Assembly: GCA_002331025.1 (NCBI GenBank)
Contig: DCYG01000004.1
Span: 2,131 to 18,093 of the forward strand
Length of the DNA: 15,963 nt
Reading direction: 5' to 3'
DNA from: Firmicutes bacterium UBA2116
GTDB taxonomy: Bacteria > Bacillota > Clostridia > Tissierellales > Sedimentibacteraceae
Below are positions 6,767-13,469 of the stretch, in pieces. Made by a program: the position numbers and the translations under genes. Below the pieces are notes generated by a model. The model searched no databases, was not told where the DNA came from, and saw only the letters and a program-made list of their open reading frames with translations. How positions within the stretch are numbered: position 1 is the first letter of the stretch; the number at the start of each line of letters is the position of its first letter.

Positions 6767-6848
6767 AGGCTTCACCTCCCACTACTTAGAGTTAACCTCC
6801 TTTCATCAGGATGTATCAGCCATACCCTGCTCTACCTATTCTGACAAT

Positions 6849-6877
6849 ATTTTACAATAATTCGTTTATTAATACAA
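6849..6877 (-). promoter_or_regulatory. Promoter of the toxin mRNA
   Basis: On the minus strand TTGTAT (6877-6872) and TAAAAT (6854-6849) are 17 bases apart. The transcript would start near 6842, directly at the conserved GAATAGG segment of the inverted repeat. Confidence 0.55.
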
Positions 6878-7050
6878 GCAATAATTAAATAAAAATATTA
6901 TAATAACTGTTATTATCAGAAACAAATCAAATTTATAATTTCTCTCTATCATATTATTCTAATACACATATTCAATGTTTTTAAGCTGTAAATTTTAATT
7001 TATAATAATATGTGTTGCGAGGAGACTTACCATAAGTAGGATAATGTTAC
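6878..7050. other. A+T-rich spacer with two inverted repeats, no gene
   Basis: This stretch separates the toxin promoter from the cupin gene end. It holds a 9-bp inverted repeat, ACACATATT (6964-6972) and AATATGTGT (7007-7015), 34 bases apart. Just after the cupin stop codon there is a bulged hairpin: on the plus strand GGAGA (7021-7025) pairs with TCTCC near 7045-7049 and TAAGTA pairs with TACTTA inside. No T-tract follows on the minus strand, so termination of the cupin transcript here is uncertain. I see no open reading frame with a ribosome binding site. Confidence 0.45.
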
Positions 7051-7524
7051 TTACTCTCCATCGTAATAATCTACTTTTTCTTTAATTCTAAAAAAATCAC
7101 TTGATTTATTATGAATAACAATCCCCACCTTATCGGAATCCGGATAATGTATTATGTCAGGTGAATTTGTTGTATCAAAATCGATATATTTTAGTATTTC
7201 ACTTTCTGATGTATTAATTATTTTGTGAACCGATTTTTCAGTAGGCGGGCATACTATGAAATCTCCTTGCTTTATTTCTTTTTCACCATCTACAGTAATT
7301 AATATACCTTTTCCTTTAATTATATAAAATACTTCTGTATTTGCAGTATGATAGTGCAATGGATAGTTGGCTTTTTTAGGTGGTATTTCATAAACAGCAA
7401 CATAACATTGTTCGAAATCTTTTCTGCTCGTGACTTCACGTTTTGAATAAGCATAAGCGTCATGTTCATTTTTATGTTTTTGAACGATATCTTCTTCATT
7501 AACGATTAAAATGCTATCTCTCAT
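7051..7524 (-). CDS. Single-domain cupin protein
   Basis: A 157-residue protein with one metal-binding cupin barrel. Motif 1 is 'HYHTANTEVFYIIKGKG' (residues 57-73), giving ligands H57, H59 and E64. Motif 2 is 'GDFIVCPPTEKSVHKIIN' (87-104), giving the fourth ligand H100. The C-terminal segment (about 115-157) has no recognisable domain. Small cupins of this type bind sugars, small acids or act as metal-dependent enzymes; the substrate cannot be told. An in-frame TTG start at 7566 lacks a ribosome binding site, while the ATG at 7524 follows GGAG. It lies 45 bases after the beta-propeller membrane protein gene on the same strand and is probably the last gene of that unit. Confidence 0.85.
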   Translation of the reverse strand: MRDSILIVNEEDIVQKHKNEHDAYAYSKREVTSRKDFEQCYVAVYEIPPKKANYPLHYHTANTEVFYIIKGKGILITVDGEKEIKQGDFIVCPPTEKSVHKIINTSESEILKYIDFDTTNSPDIIHYPDSDKVGIVIHNKSSDFFRIKEKVDYYDGE

Positions 7525-7569
7525 AATTATCTCCAAAGTCTTATTTATTGATTTTAATATTGTCAATTT

Positions 7570-9048
7570 CTATTTTATCATAATTCCGTCCATATTAATA
7601 ATTTTTAAACGTGGTTGTTCCTTGCCATTTGCAGCAACATAGAAAATATAATCTTTGGTTACTCCCATACCCATCTCATCTAAATAGGTATCACCATCAA
7701 GGGATACGACATTGCTGCCGTCAATATTCATTCTATATAATCCCTTAAATCTCCAATCTGAATCATCAGGGGTCTTTAATGTATAATATATATGACTGTC
7801 ATCTTTAATAAATTTAAGTATTTGTTCATTTGACAGAGGTTCTCTCGTTTTATCTTTTAAATTCATTCGATACAATTTTTCTTCAATATCATCCAGATAA
7901 TAAATATATTCTTCATCAACAATCATATTTCTGGTTCTAATGTTAGATAAAAATTGCTTATTAGATCCATCCATATTCATTACTTCCAGGAACCCTTCTT
8001 CTTTATTTTTATAGCTGTAGTATATCTTTCCGTCATAGACAGCCATATCTTTAATATCCCCATCACTCAGGAACTGCTTATTTTGTCCATTAACATCTAT
8101 TTTGCATATTTTGCTGTCATCGTCAACGCTATTGAAATAAATCCAGTTTCCCACAACCTGCATATGCAAGGAATAACCAATAAATAATATTTCATATCCC
8201 TTTCCATCGGTCTTTACCCTGTTTATTTCCTTGCCCCTTCTATAAAATATCCAATCTTCAACAACATTAATGGTATCTTTGCCTAAATTTGCAGGTTCAT
8301 CCACTACGATTATTTCATTTTTAAGTTCCTTATCTGTCTTGTATATTTTATAATCCCTTACAAAATAAATAGAATCATCAGTCTCTGCCACCATGCCGTA
8401 ATTGTTAATATTGCCCTCTGTATTTCCAATCGAATATTCATTTTCAATATTTATTTTTTCTGAAACTTCAATGGGTGGTCGATAAGAAAGAATTTTTATA
8501 AATATGGTTACAACTGCTAATGTAATTATAACGGGGACAGCTACTGTCTTAACATAGTAATTCACATAATCATCAAATGTATATTTTCCCTTGTTTTCAT
8601 CAATATAACTTCCGATTAATGATATGCATTCCTTGATTTGCAGCTTATTTAACCCGTTAAAAACTATACTGCTTTTTTCAAGGTGTATGGATGCTTCATC
8701 ATCTAAATTGTTATTTTTATATTCCTGCAATATATGTAATATTTCATTATTTCTTGATTTAATAAATTTTTTGTCTATTCCCTTAAAAAAATAAATTTTA
8801 TTCTTTTTTAATACAGTGAATGCAACAATTGCCGCTGCCATAATTAAAAGTATGTAAAGTAAATCGTATAATCCATTTAAAAATCCGTTTTCATACCTTA
8901 ATTTAACTATTAGCATAAAATATATAACAGCAAGTAACATTTTGTTATATATTTCCGGTATTAAATTTTTAAATTTGAAATTGATTACCATATAAAAAAT
9001 CAAAAATACTAAGATGATTATTATGTATCCAAGCGTTTTTTCTCCCAT
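7570..9048 (-). CDS. Membrane-anchored DUF5050-like beta-propeller protein
   Basis: A 492-residue protein. Four hydrophobic segments lie at about 7-23, 37-50, 61-80 and 168-187. The last is followed by an exported-looking domain of about 300 residues. This domain is built of repeats of the type 'IYYSYKNKEEGFLEVMNMDG', in which an aromatic strand (IYF, IYY, WIYF) is followed by a basic-aromatic turn and a DG step; about six or seven such units can be followed. This is the pattern of DUF5050/TolB-like propellers in Firmicutes surface proteins. The first 28 bases overlap the end of the preceding small membrane protein gene, which suggests translational coupling. The ATG is preceded by GGGGG. The function is unknown; a role in sensing or binding at the outer face is inferred. 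Confidence 0.75.
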   Translation of the reverse strand: MGEKTLGYIIIILVFLIFYMVINFKFKNLIPEIYNKMLLAVIYFMLIVKLRYENGFLNGLYDLLYILLIMAAAIVAFTVLKKNKIYFFKGIDKKFIKSRNNEILHILQEYKNNNLDDEASIHLEKSSIVFNGLNKLQIKECISLIGSYIDENKGKYTFDDYVNYYVKTVAVPVIITLAVVTIFIKILSYRPPIEVSEKINIENEYSIGNTEGNINNYGMVAETDDSIYFVRDYKIYKTDKELKNEIIVVDEPANLGKDTINVVEDWIFYRRGKEINRVKTDGKGYEILFIGYSLHMQVVGNWIYFNSVDDDSKICKIDVNGQNKQFLSDGDIKDMAVYDGKIYYSYKNKEEGFLEVMNMDGSNKQFLSNIRTRNMIVDEEYIYYLDDIEEKLYRMNLKDKTREPLSNEQILKFIKDDSHIYYTLKTPDDSDWRFKGLYRMNIDGSNVVSLDGDTYLDEMGMGVTKDYIFYVAANGKEQPRLKIINMDGIMIK

Positions 9049-9284
9049 ATAGCCCCCTTAAAAATTATTCTAATATTTCTTTTTTTTTTTAATTTAAAAT
9101 AGTCTAAGAGCAAAAAAATTAAGAAAGCAACAATGTATGATGCAACAAATTGCACAACAGTCTGAACAAAAATGGGTGGGTATATTTTGTTTAAATTTGG
9201 GTCCATAATTCTTGGAATCATTACCATTCCTATTGTTGTCCCTAAACTTATTCCTAAAGCACTTTTTGATGCCCGCTTTAGCAT
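9021..9284 (-). CDS. Small membrane protein, unknown function
   Basis: An 87-residue protein with two hydrophobic segments (about 8-24 and 41-62) and a strongly basic tail ('KLKKKRNIRI'). I do not recognise a family. An in-frame GTG lies at 9293, but the ATG at 9284 sits five bases after AGAGGTGA and is preferred. Its end overlaps the start of the beta-propeller gene by 28 bases in a different frame, so the two are almost certainly translated from one mRNA and may form a complex. An extended -10 element (TGGTATGAT on the minus strand, 9353-9345) lies about 60 bases upstream. Confidence 0.7.
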   Translation of the reverse strand: MLKRASKSALGISLGTTIGMVMIPRIMDPNLNKIYPPIFVQTVVQFVASYIVAFLIFLLLDYFKLKKKRNIRIIFKGAIWEKKRLDT

Positions 9285-9462
9285 TTTTATCACCTCTTAA
9301 CCCATAATTCTACAATTATGAACTAATTAACTTTCATATATAATATCATACCACTAATTACCATGAATTTATATAAATATTTGTTATAAGCTTACTTTCA
9401 AATAAACCATTAGATAACTTATCATATTCGAAACCTAAATGGACTTTATTAAAAGACATTTT

Positions 9463-9903
9463 TTAAGTTCTCTGTGTTTCGGGTGTGAGAGCAACTTCCA
9501 ATCTGCTAATGTATTCTTTAAGCTCTTTTCTTCCATGAACAAGTTTTTTAATCAGTTCTTCATAAGTACAATCCGGTACAGGTATGTTATCATCTATTTG
9601 ATATCCTAACACATCCTTCCAAATTAATACTGCTCTGTTTATAGGTTTAAGTTCTAATAAAGCCCTTTGAATTCCTTTTAAATTATAATTGCAATGTGAT
9701 TTCGGTATGTTCAGGAATATTTTTACCAGTTCTATAATTGTTAATTGGAGCAGCTCCTCTGTCACTTTATAATCTTCTTCCAATTCATTAACAGTATATG
9801 TGATTGCACTAGCAGCCATTTCTGCTGCAAGTCCTTCTTCACCGGTAAGTCTAAAAGCAACTGTGTATATCTTTTTGAAAAATACTTCCATATCCATAAA
9901 CAT
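9463..9903 (-). CDS. Small sigma-70-like protein with degenerate DNA-binding helix
   Basis: A 146-residue soluble protein. The N-terminal part ('FFKKIYTVAFRLTGEEGLAAEMA', residues 8-30) resembles region 2 of ECF sigma factors. The C-terminal part ('LLELKPINRAVLIWKDVLGY', 82-101, then 'VHGRKELKEYI', 122-132) resembles region 4. Between these two pieces the usual helix-turn-helix reading (EIA..L..S...V) is replaced by 'DDNIPVPDCTYEELIKKL', with two prolines, so the DNA-recognition helix looks damaged. It may be a decayed sigma factor, a regulator that binds RNA polymerase without reading a -35 box, or another two-helix protein. The start follows GGTGG. It is the last gene of the transporter/two-component operon, 33 bases after the response regulator gene. 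Confidence 0.55.
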   Translation of the reverse strand: MFMDMEVFFKKIYTVAFRLTGEEGLAAEMAASAITYTVNELEEDYKVTEELLQLTIIELVKIFLNIPKSHCNYNLKGIQRALLELKPINRAVLIWKDVLGYQIDDNIPVPDCTYEELIKKLVHGRKELKEYISRLEVALTPETQRT

Positions 9904-9936
9904 AAACTTTCCACCTATAAATTAAAATATTGTATA

Positions 9937-10620
9937 CTAAATTTTGAATCTGTATCCTGTTCCCCATACGGTTTCAATATATTGACGTCCTTCGCAGTTC
10001 GTTTCAATTTTTTCTCTTATTCTTGCTATATGTACAGTTATTGTTGTTGTGTCTGACAAAGCATCATACCCCCAAACTTTTTCAAACAACTCTTCCTTAC
10101 TAAAAACTCTATTTGGGTTTTCAGCTAAAAATAAAAGTAAGTCAAATTCCTTTTGAGGTAAAAGAATTTCATTATCTCCTATAAAAACTCTGCGGTCTTC
10201 TTTATCAATAGATAGCGCTCCTGCTCTTATCAGTTTTTTCTTTAAGTTGCTGTTAAATCTTTCATATGTTTTCAGGTGACTGTTTACCCTTGCAACCAAT
10301 TCACCCATACTGAAAGGCTTGGTTATGTAATCATCGGCACCTAAATTTAACCCTTTAATTTTATACGTTTCATCGGATTTTGCAGACACAATAAGTACAG
10401 GTATTTGTTTCGAATCTGCTATATCTTTTAAGATATCAAATCCACCCTTTTGAGGAAGCATCAAATCCAAAATAACCAGATCAAATCTATCAGTTTTTAT
10501 ATGCTCAAGACCGGTATAACCATCGAAAACACAAACGACCTCATAGCCGCTCATTTCCAAATAATCCTTTTGCAGCTCTGATATGCTTTTATCATCTTCA
10601 ATAATTAATATCCTTTTCAT
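9937..10620 (-). CDS. OmpR-family response regulator
   Basis: A 227-residue DNA-binding regulator. The receiver domain (1-115) has the acidic cluster 'IEDD' (7-10), phosphoacceptor D52 in 'VILDLMLP', S79 at the conserved Thr/Ser position and K101 in 'ITKPF'. The winged-helix output domain occupies about 130-227 and shows the typical 'LLPQKEFDLLLFLAENPNRV' and 'TVWGTGYRFKI' ending. An ATG at 10638 directly abuts the kinase stop codon but has no ribosome binding site; the ATG at 10620 follows GAGAGGA, so I chose it. The adjacent sensor kinase is the obvious partner. Likely targets are the ABC transporter genes of the same operon. Confidence 0.95.
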   Translation of the reverse strand: MKRILIIEDDKSISELQKDYLEMSGYEVVCVFDGYTGLEHIKTDRFDLVILDLMLPQKGGFDILKDIADSKQIPVLIVSAKSDETYKIKGLNLGADDYITKPFSMGELVARVNSHLKTYERFNSNLKKKLIRAGALSIDKEDRRVFIGDNEILLPQKEFDLLLFLAENPNRVFSKEELFEKVWGYDALSDTTTITVHIARIREKIETNCEGRQYIETVWGTGYRFKI

Positions 10621-10638
10621 TCTTTCATTTCCTCTCAT

Positions 10639-11943
10639 TTAACTTTTTTTTAAAGAAATAATGATGGAAGCACCTGTGCCAGTTTCAGAAATCGCCCAAA
10701 TTCTTCCTCCTAGGACCTCTACTATCTGCTTTGCAATTGCAAGTCCCAAGCCGCTCGAACCCTCAACCGCCCTTGCAGTATCTGCCTTGTAAAATCTATC
10801 AAAAACATAAGGCAAATCATCCTTACTGATTCCTGCACCATTATCCTTAAACTCTAATATAACCGATGAATTTGTTTCTCTTAATATAATTTTTAGTTGA
10901 CCGAATCCCTTTTCGATGTTTCTCTTAGCATTATCTAATATATTTTGTATAACGCGTTTAAATTTTTCACTGTCTATTATTACGAAATATACATCTGAAA
11001 GCTCATTCTCTAAGGTTATAATTTTATTCTCACGTTCAAATTCCGCTGAACTATCCTCAATGCAGCTTTCCATATATTTTACAATATTAACCTTTTCTTT
11101 TTCAAAGGGCATTTGATTTAAATCCAGCTTGGAGTACAACAGCAAATCCTCTATCATGGTGTCTATCAGCTTTGTTTTTTTGACGGCTTTTGATAAATAG
11201 TACTTTTTCTTTTCGTCGGTGTCAGCAACACCGTCCAGAACTCCATCTATATATCCTCTTATAGATGTAACCGGTGTTTTAAGATCATGGGATATGCTTG
11301 ATATTAAAAATTTTCTGTTTTCATCATATTTTTGCTGATAGTATATAGAGTTTTTAAGCTGGAGACGCAACTGTTCCACAGCTCTTCCAAGCTCTCTGAC
11401 TTCACCGTAGCCATGATCTGTAATTGCTGTTTCAAGCTCTCCGGTTCTTAACTTCTCCGTTTCTCTTGTTAAATTTGTAATAGGTATAATAATATTTTTC
11501 ATATTTTGCTTTTGAACAACTGTACTTGCCACAACAAATACTATCAGAAAAGTTATAAAAACAAATACAATAAGAAACCTATAATTATCATCTGTATTTA
11601 TAACAGGATTAAGGGTTATTACCATATATTTATCGCCGTTTGATGTTATAAAGTTTTCTGCATTTATGCTGTAATTTGTATCTCCATTGTCATAATAATT
11701 ATTTTTGACACTTATATTCATCAGCATTTCTTTAATTTGCAAGCTGCTGAATTCTTCATTATTATATATGATATTATCATCTTCCATAACAACTATGGCC
11801 GTTTCCCCCAGACTTACGGAAATGGGCGATTTATTCAATAAATTATAAAAAAAGACATAAGCAAAACCAACACAACCGGTAATAATAATTGTGCCTACGA
11901 GCGTCATCATACTTTGTGTTAAAAACCTTTGTTTTAAATTCAT
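10639..11943 (-). CDS. Two-component sensor histidine kinase with HAMP
   Basis: A 434-residue membrane kinase. The transmembrane segments lie at about 12-34 and 122-143, flanking an extracytoplasmic sensor of about 90 residues. A HAMP-like linker follows (about 145-200). HisKA contains phosphorylated H219 in 'SSISHDLKTP'. The ATPase domain has the N box ('NILDNAKR', N334 and N338), the DNGAG box (367-371), 'FDRFYK' (381-386) and the GSSGLGLAIA box (395-404). All catalytic motifs are intact. The gene starts 9 bases after the permease gene and precedes the regulator, whereas many such pairs put the regulator first. The link with a BcrA-type transporter suggests it senses an envelope-active compound or envelope damage. 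Confidence 0.95.
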   Translation of the reverse strand: MNLKQRFLTQSMMTLVGTIIITGCVGFAYVFFYNLLNKSPISVSLGETAIVVMEDDNIIYNNEEFSSLQIKEMLMNISVKNNYYDNGDTNYSINAENFITSNGDKYMVITLNPVINTDDNYRFLIVFVFITFLIVFVVASTVVQKQNMKNIIIPITNLTRETEKLRTGELETAITDHGYGEVRELGRAVEQLRLQLKNSIYYQQKYDENRKFLISSISHDLKTPVTSIRGYIDGVLDGVADTDEKKKYYLSKAVKKTKLIDTMIEDLLLYSKLDLNQMPFEKEKVNIVKYMESCIEDSSAEFERENKIITLENELSDVYFVIIDSEKFKRVIQNILDNAKRNIEKGFGQLKIILRETNSSVILEFKDNGAGISKDDLPYVFDRFYKADTARAVEGSSGLGLAIAKQIVEVLGGRIWAISETGTGASIIISLKKS

Positions 11944-11952
11944 AAAATCATC

Positions 11953-12696
11953 CTAAATATCTTTGTTTTCAAACAGATAATATCCTGCTGTAAATAACAT
12001 TATACCGTAACCGAGCAAAATTAGAAATACCCTGAGTATCTTACTTAAATTTATATAACTGCCCAAGGCCAGTCTATACCAATCAAAAGCAGCTGTAAAT
12101 AGCAGGCTTTTTAAGTACGGAAAAGCCAATCCTGCTCCATTAAACACCAAAAACACAAAGACAGAAAGCATAAAAGCGCTTGTTGTTCCCTTTGTAATAT
12201 TTGAAATTAAAACTACCACCAATGCAAAGATAAAAATCGGAAAGAATTCCATGATGTATGCAATTAATATTTTAAAAAAGTTTGGCATACCTCTGTTTAT
12301 AAGCAAGGAAGCTATAAGTGACAAAATCATTACCAATACAAGGTTGACTATTATGAATACGGCGACAGCAAGAATTTTCCCCAAAAACACCTTAAATCTT
12401 GATGCCGGTCCTGTAAGAGTAAATTTAATCGTATGATCAGCAAATTCTCCGGCAAACATATCTATACAGATAAAAGCAGTAAAAAGAGGAAAAAATGTGT
12501 AGCTTAAAACTGCCAAAACCATAATTGAAAATTCTGAGCTTCCCGTTATACTTATTCCCGCAAAGTTATTTAAAGCATATACTGCAATTGCTGTAACAAT
12601 AACTGAAAAAAAAGAAAATATCAATGATGCTATAACTTTTTTCTTTTTAGACATTTTAAATATTTCATTTATGTATACTGTTTTAAGAGCCTGCAT
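11953..12696 (-). CDS. ABC-2 type transporter permease
   Basis: A 247-residue integral membrane protein with six predicted helices (about 21-43, 56-79, 107-133, 142-165, 173-195 and 220-242). Between helices 2 and 3 it has the 'FAGEFADHTIKFTLTGPASR' segment (81-100), typical of ABC-2 permeases linked to bacitracin- or lantibiotic-resistance exporters: an E-x-x-x-x-T step and a K/T/P/R cytoplasmic loop that contacts the ATPase. The ATG directly follows the TGA of the ATPase gene, and its GAGG site is inside that gene, so the two are translationally coupled. Two copies with two ATPase subunits would form the exporter. Confidence 0.9.
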   Translation of the reverse strand: MQALKTVYINEIFKMSKKKKVIASLIFSFFSVIVTAIAVYALNNFAGISITGSSEFSIMVLAVLSYTFFPLFTAFICIDMFAGEFADHTIKFTLTGPASRFKVFLGKILAVAVFIIVNLVLVMILSLIASLLINRGMPNFFKILIAYIMEFFPIFIFALVVVLISNITKGTTSAFMLSVFVFLVFNGAGLAFPYLKSLLFTAAFDWYRLALGSYINLSKILRVFLILLGYGIMLFTAGYYLFENKDI

Positions 12697-13410
12697 TCAT
12701 ATTACCTCACTTAAATAATAATTCTCAAGAGAAGAATAATTTTTTAAAATATTATGTGTTTTGTCCACACCTAAAAGTTTACCGTTATACAAAATACCAA
12801 CTTTATTGCATGTAAGCTCTATATCATGTATTAAATGACTGGATATAAAAAATGTTGTTTTATGCTGTTCTGATAAATTAAGTATTAATTTCCTCATCTC
12901 CACCATTCCTTCAACATCTAATCCATTCAGAGGCTCGTCCAAAATTAAAACCTCAGGATTTGATAGAATTGCCATGGCGATACCGATTCTTTGCTTCATA
13001 CCTAAGGAATAGTGCTTTATTTTTTCATTTTTATATTTAATAAGTCCTGTAATCTCCAGGCATTCATCAATTCTCGCACCATCAACATCATTATTAAACC
13101 GTCCGCACAGCTTCATATTTTCATATGCAGTAAGATAAGAAAAGGGGTTTACACTCTCCACAATGCATCCGACCTTTTTCATTGCCTTTTCATAATCCTT
13201 TGAAATTCTATAGCCATTTAGTATAACATCACCCTTGTCAGCTTTCATCAGACCCACCATAATCTTCATCGTAGTAGTCTTCCCTGCTCCATTCGGTCCT
13301 AAAAATCCGAATATTTCTCCACGGTCAATTTCCAGATTAATGTCATGTATTCCACGGTTATTTTTATACATTTTTGAAAGATTTTCAATTATAATTGCTT
13401 TATCCAACAT
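12697..13410 (-). CDS. ABC transporter ATPase, BcrA/DrrA type
   Basis: A 237-residue nucleotide-binding subunit. Walker A is GPNGAGKT (38-45), the signature is YSLGMKQR (134-141), a YSLGM variant common in the BcrA/DrrA branch, Walker B is 'VLILDEP' (154-160), and the switch histidine is H192 in 'SSH'. Length is slightly short for the branch, without the long C-terminal extension. An in-frame start at 13449 has no ribosome binding site; the ATG at 13410 follows GGAGAGG. The gene works with the following permease, most likely exporting peptides, lipids or antibiotics. It lies 57 bases after the secreted protein gene, with a hairpin region between them. Confidence 0.94.
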   Translation of the reverse strand: MLDKAIIIENLSKMYKNNRGIHDINLEIDRGEIFGFLGPNGAGKTTTMKIMVGLMKADKGDVILNGYRISKDYEKAMKKVGCIVESVNPFSYLTAYENMKLCGRFNNDVDGARIDECLEITGLIKYKNEKIKHYSLGMKQRIGIAMAILSNPEVLILDEPLNGLDVEGMVEMRKLILNLSEQHKTTFFISSHLIHDIELTCNKVGILYNGKLLGVDKTHNILKNYSSLENYYLSEVI

Positions 13411-13431
13411 AATCCTCTCCGTAAAATGGTT

Positions 13432-13469
13432 TTTGGACGCAAAGTCCAAAGCCCTTGCGTCCTTTTTTT
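13432..13469 (+). terminator. Hairpin with T7 tract between two operon genes, antisense oriented
   Basis: On the plus strand GGACGCAA (13435-13442) pairs with TTGCGTCC (13455-13462), followed by seven T residues, a good intrinsic terminator for plus-strand RNA. On the minus strand, the direction of the operon, there is no T-tract after it, so operon mRNA should pass. A second, competing hairpin, TTTGGAC-GCAAA-GTCCAAA (13432-13450), shares its left arm with the first. It sits 5 bases after the stop codon of the secreted protein gene and could act on operon mRNA as a processing or stabilising stem. Confidence 0.6.

Larger units (their letters stand above)
6618..6841. repeat. Inverted repeat giving both TA transcripts similar 5' ends
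   Basis: The left arm (6618-6641) reads GAATAGGCAG, four variable bases, then CTATGGCTGA. The right arm (6816-6841, minus strand) reads GAATAGGTAG, six variable bases, then GTATGGCTGA. Each arm begins close to the predicted start of its own transcript, so the toxin mRNA and the plus-strand RNA would carry nearly the same 5' sequence. The arms enclose the toxin gene and shared terminator. Confidence 0.6.

Noticed and set aside
6672..6860. Plus-strand 62-residue open frame across the toxin locus
   Set aside because: There is no ribosome binding site, it starts inside the terminator hairpin, and it is antisense to the well-supported toxin gene and its leader.
7525..7569. Separate promoter for the cupin gene
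   Set aside because: A perfect TTGACA is present on the minus strand, but the sequence 17 bases later is TAAGAC, a poor -10 box, so I treat the gene as part of the upstream unit.
9421..9462. Terminator after the sigma-like gene
   Set aside because: AAATG and CATTT with an inner CTTT/AAAG pairing can form a weak hairpin, but on the minus strand no T-tract follows. The support is too weak for a feature.
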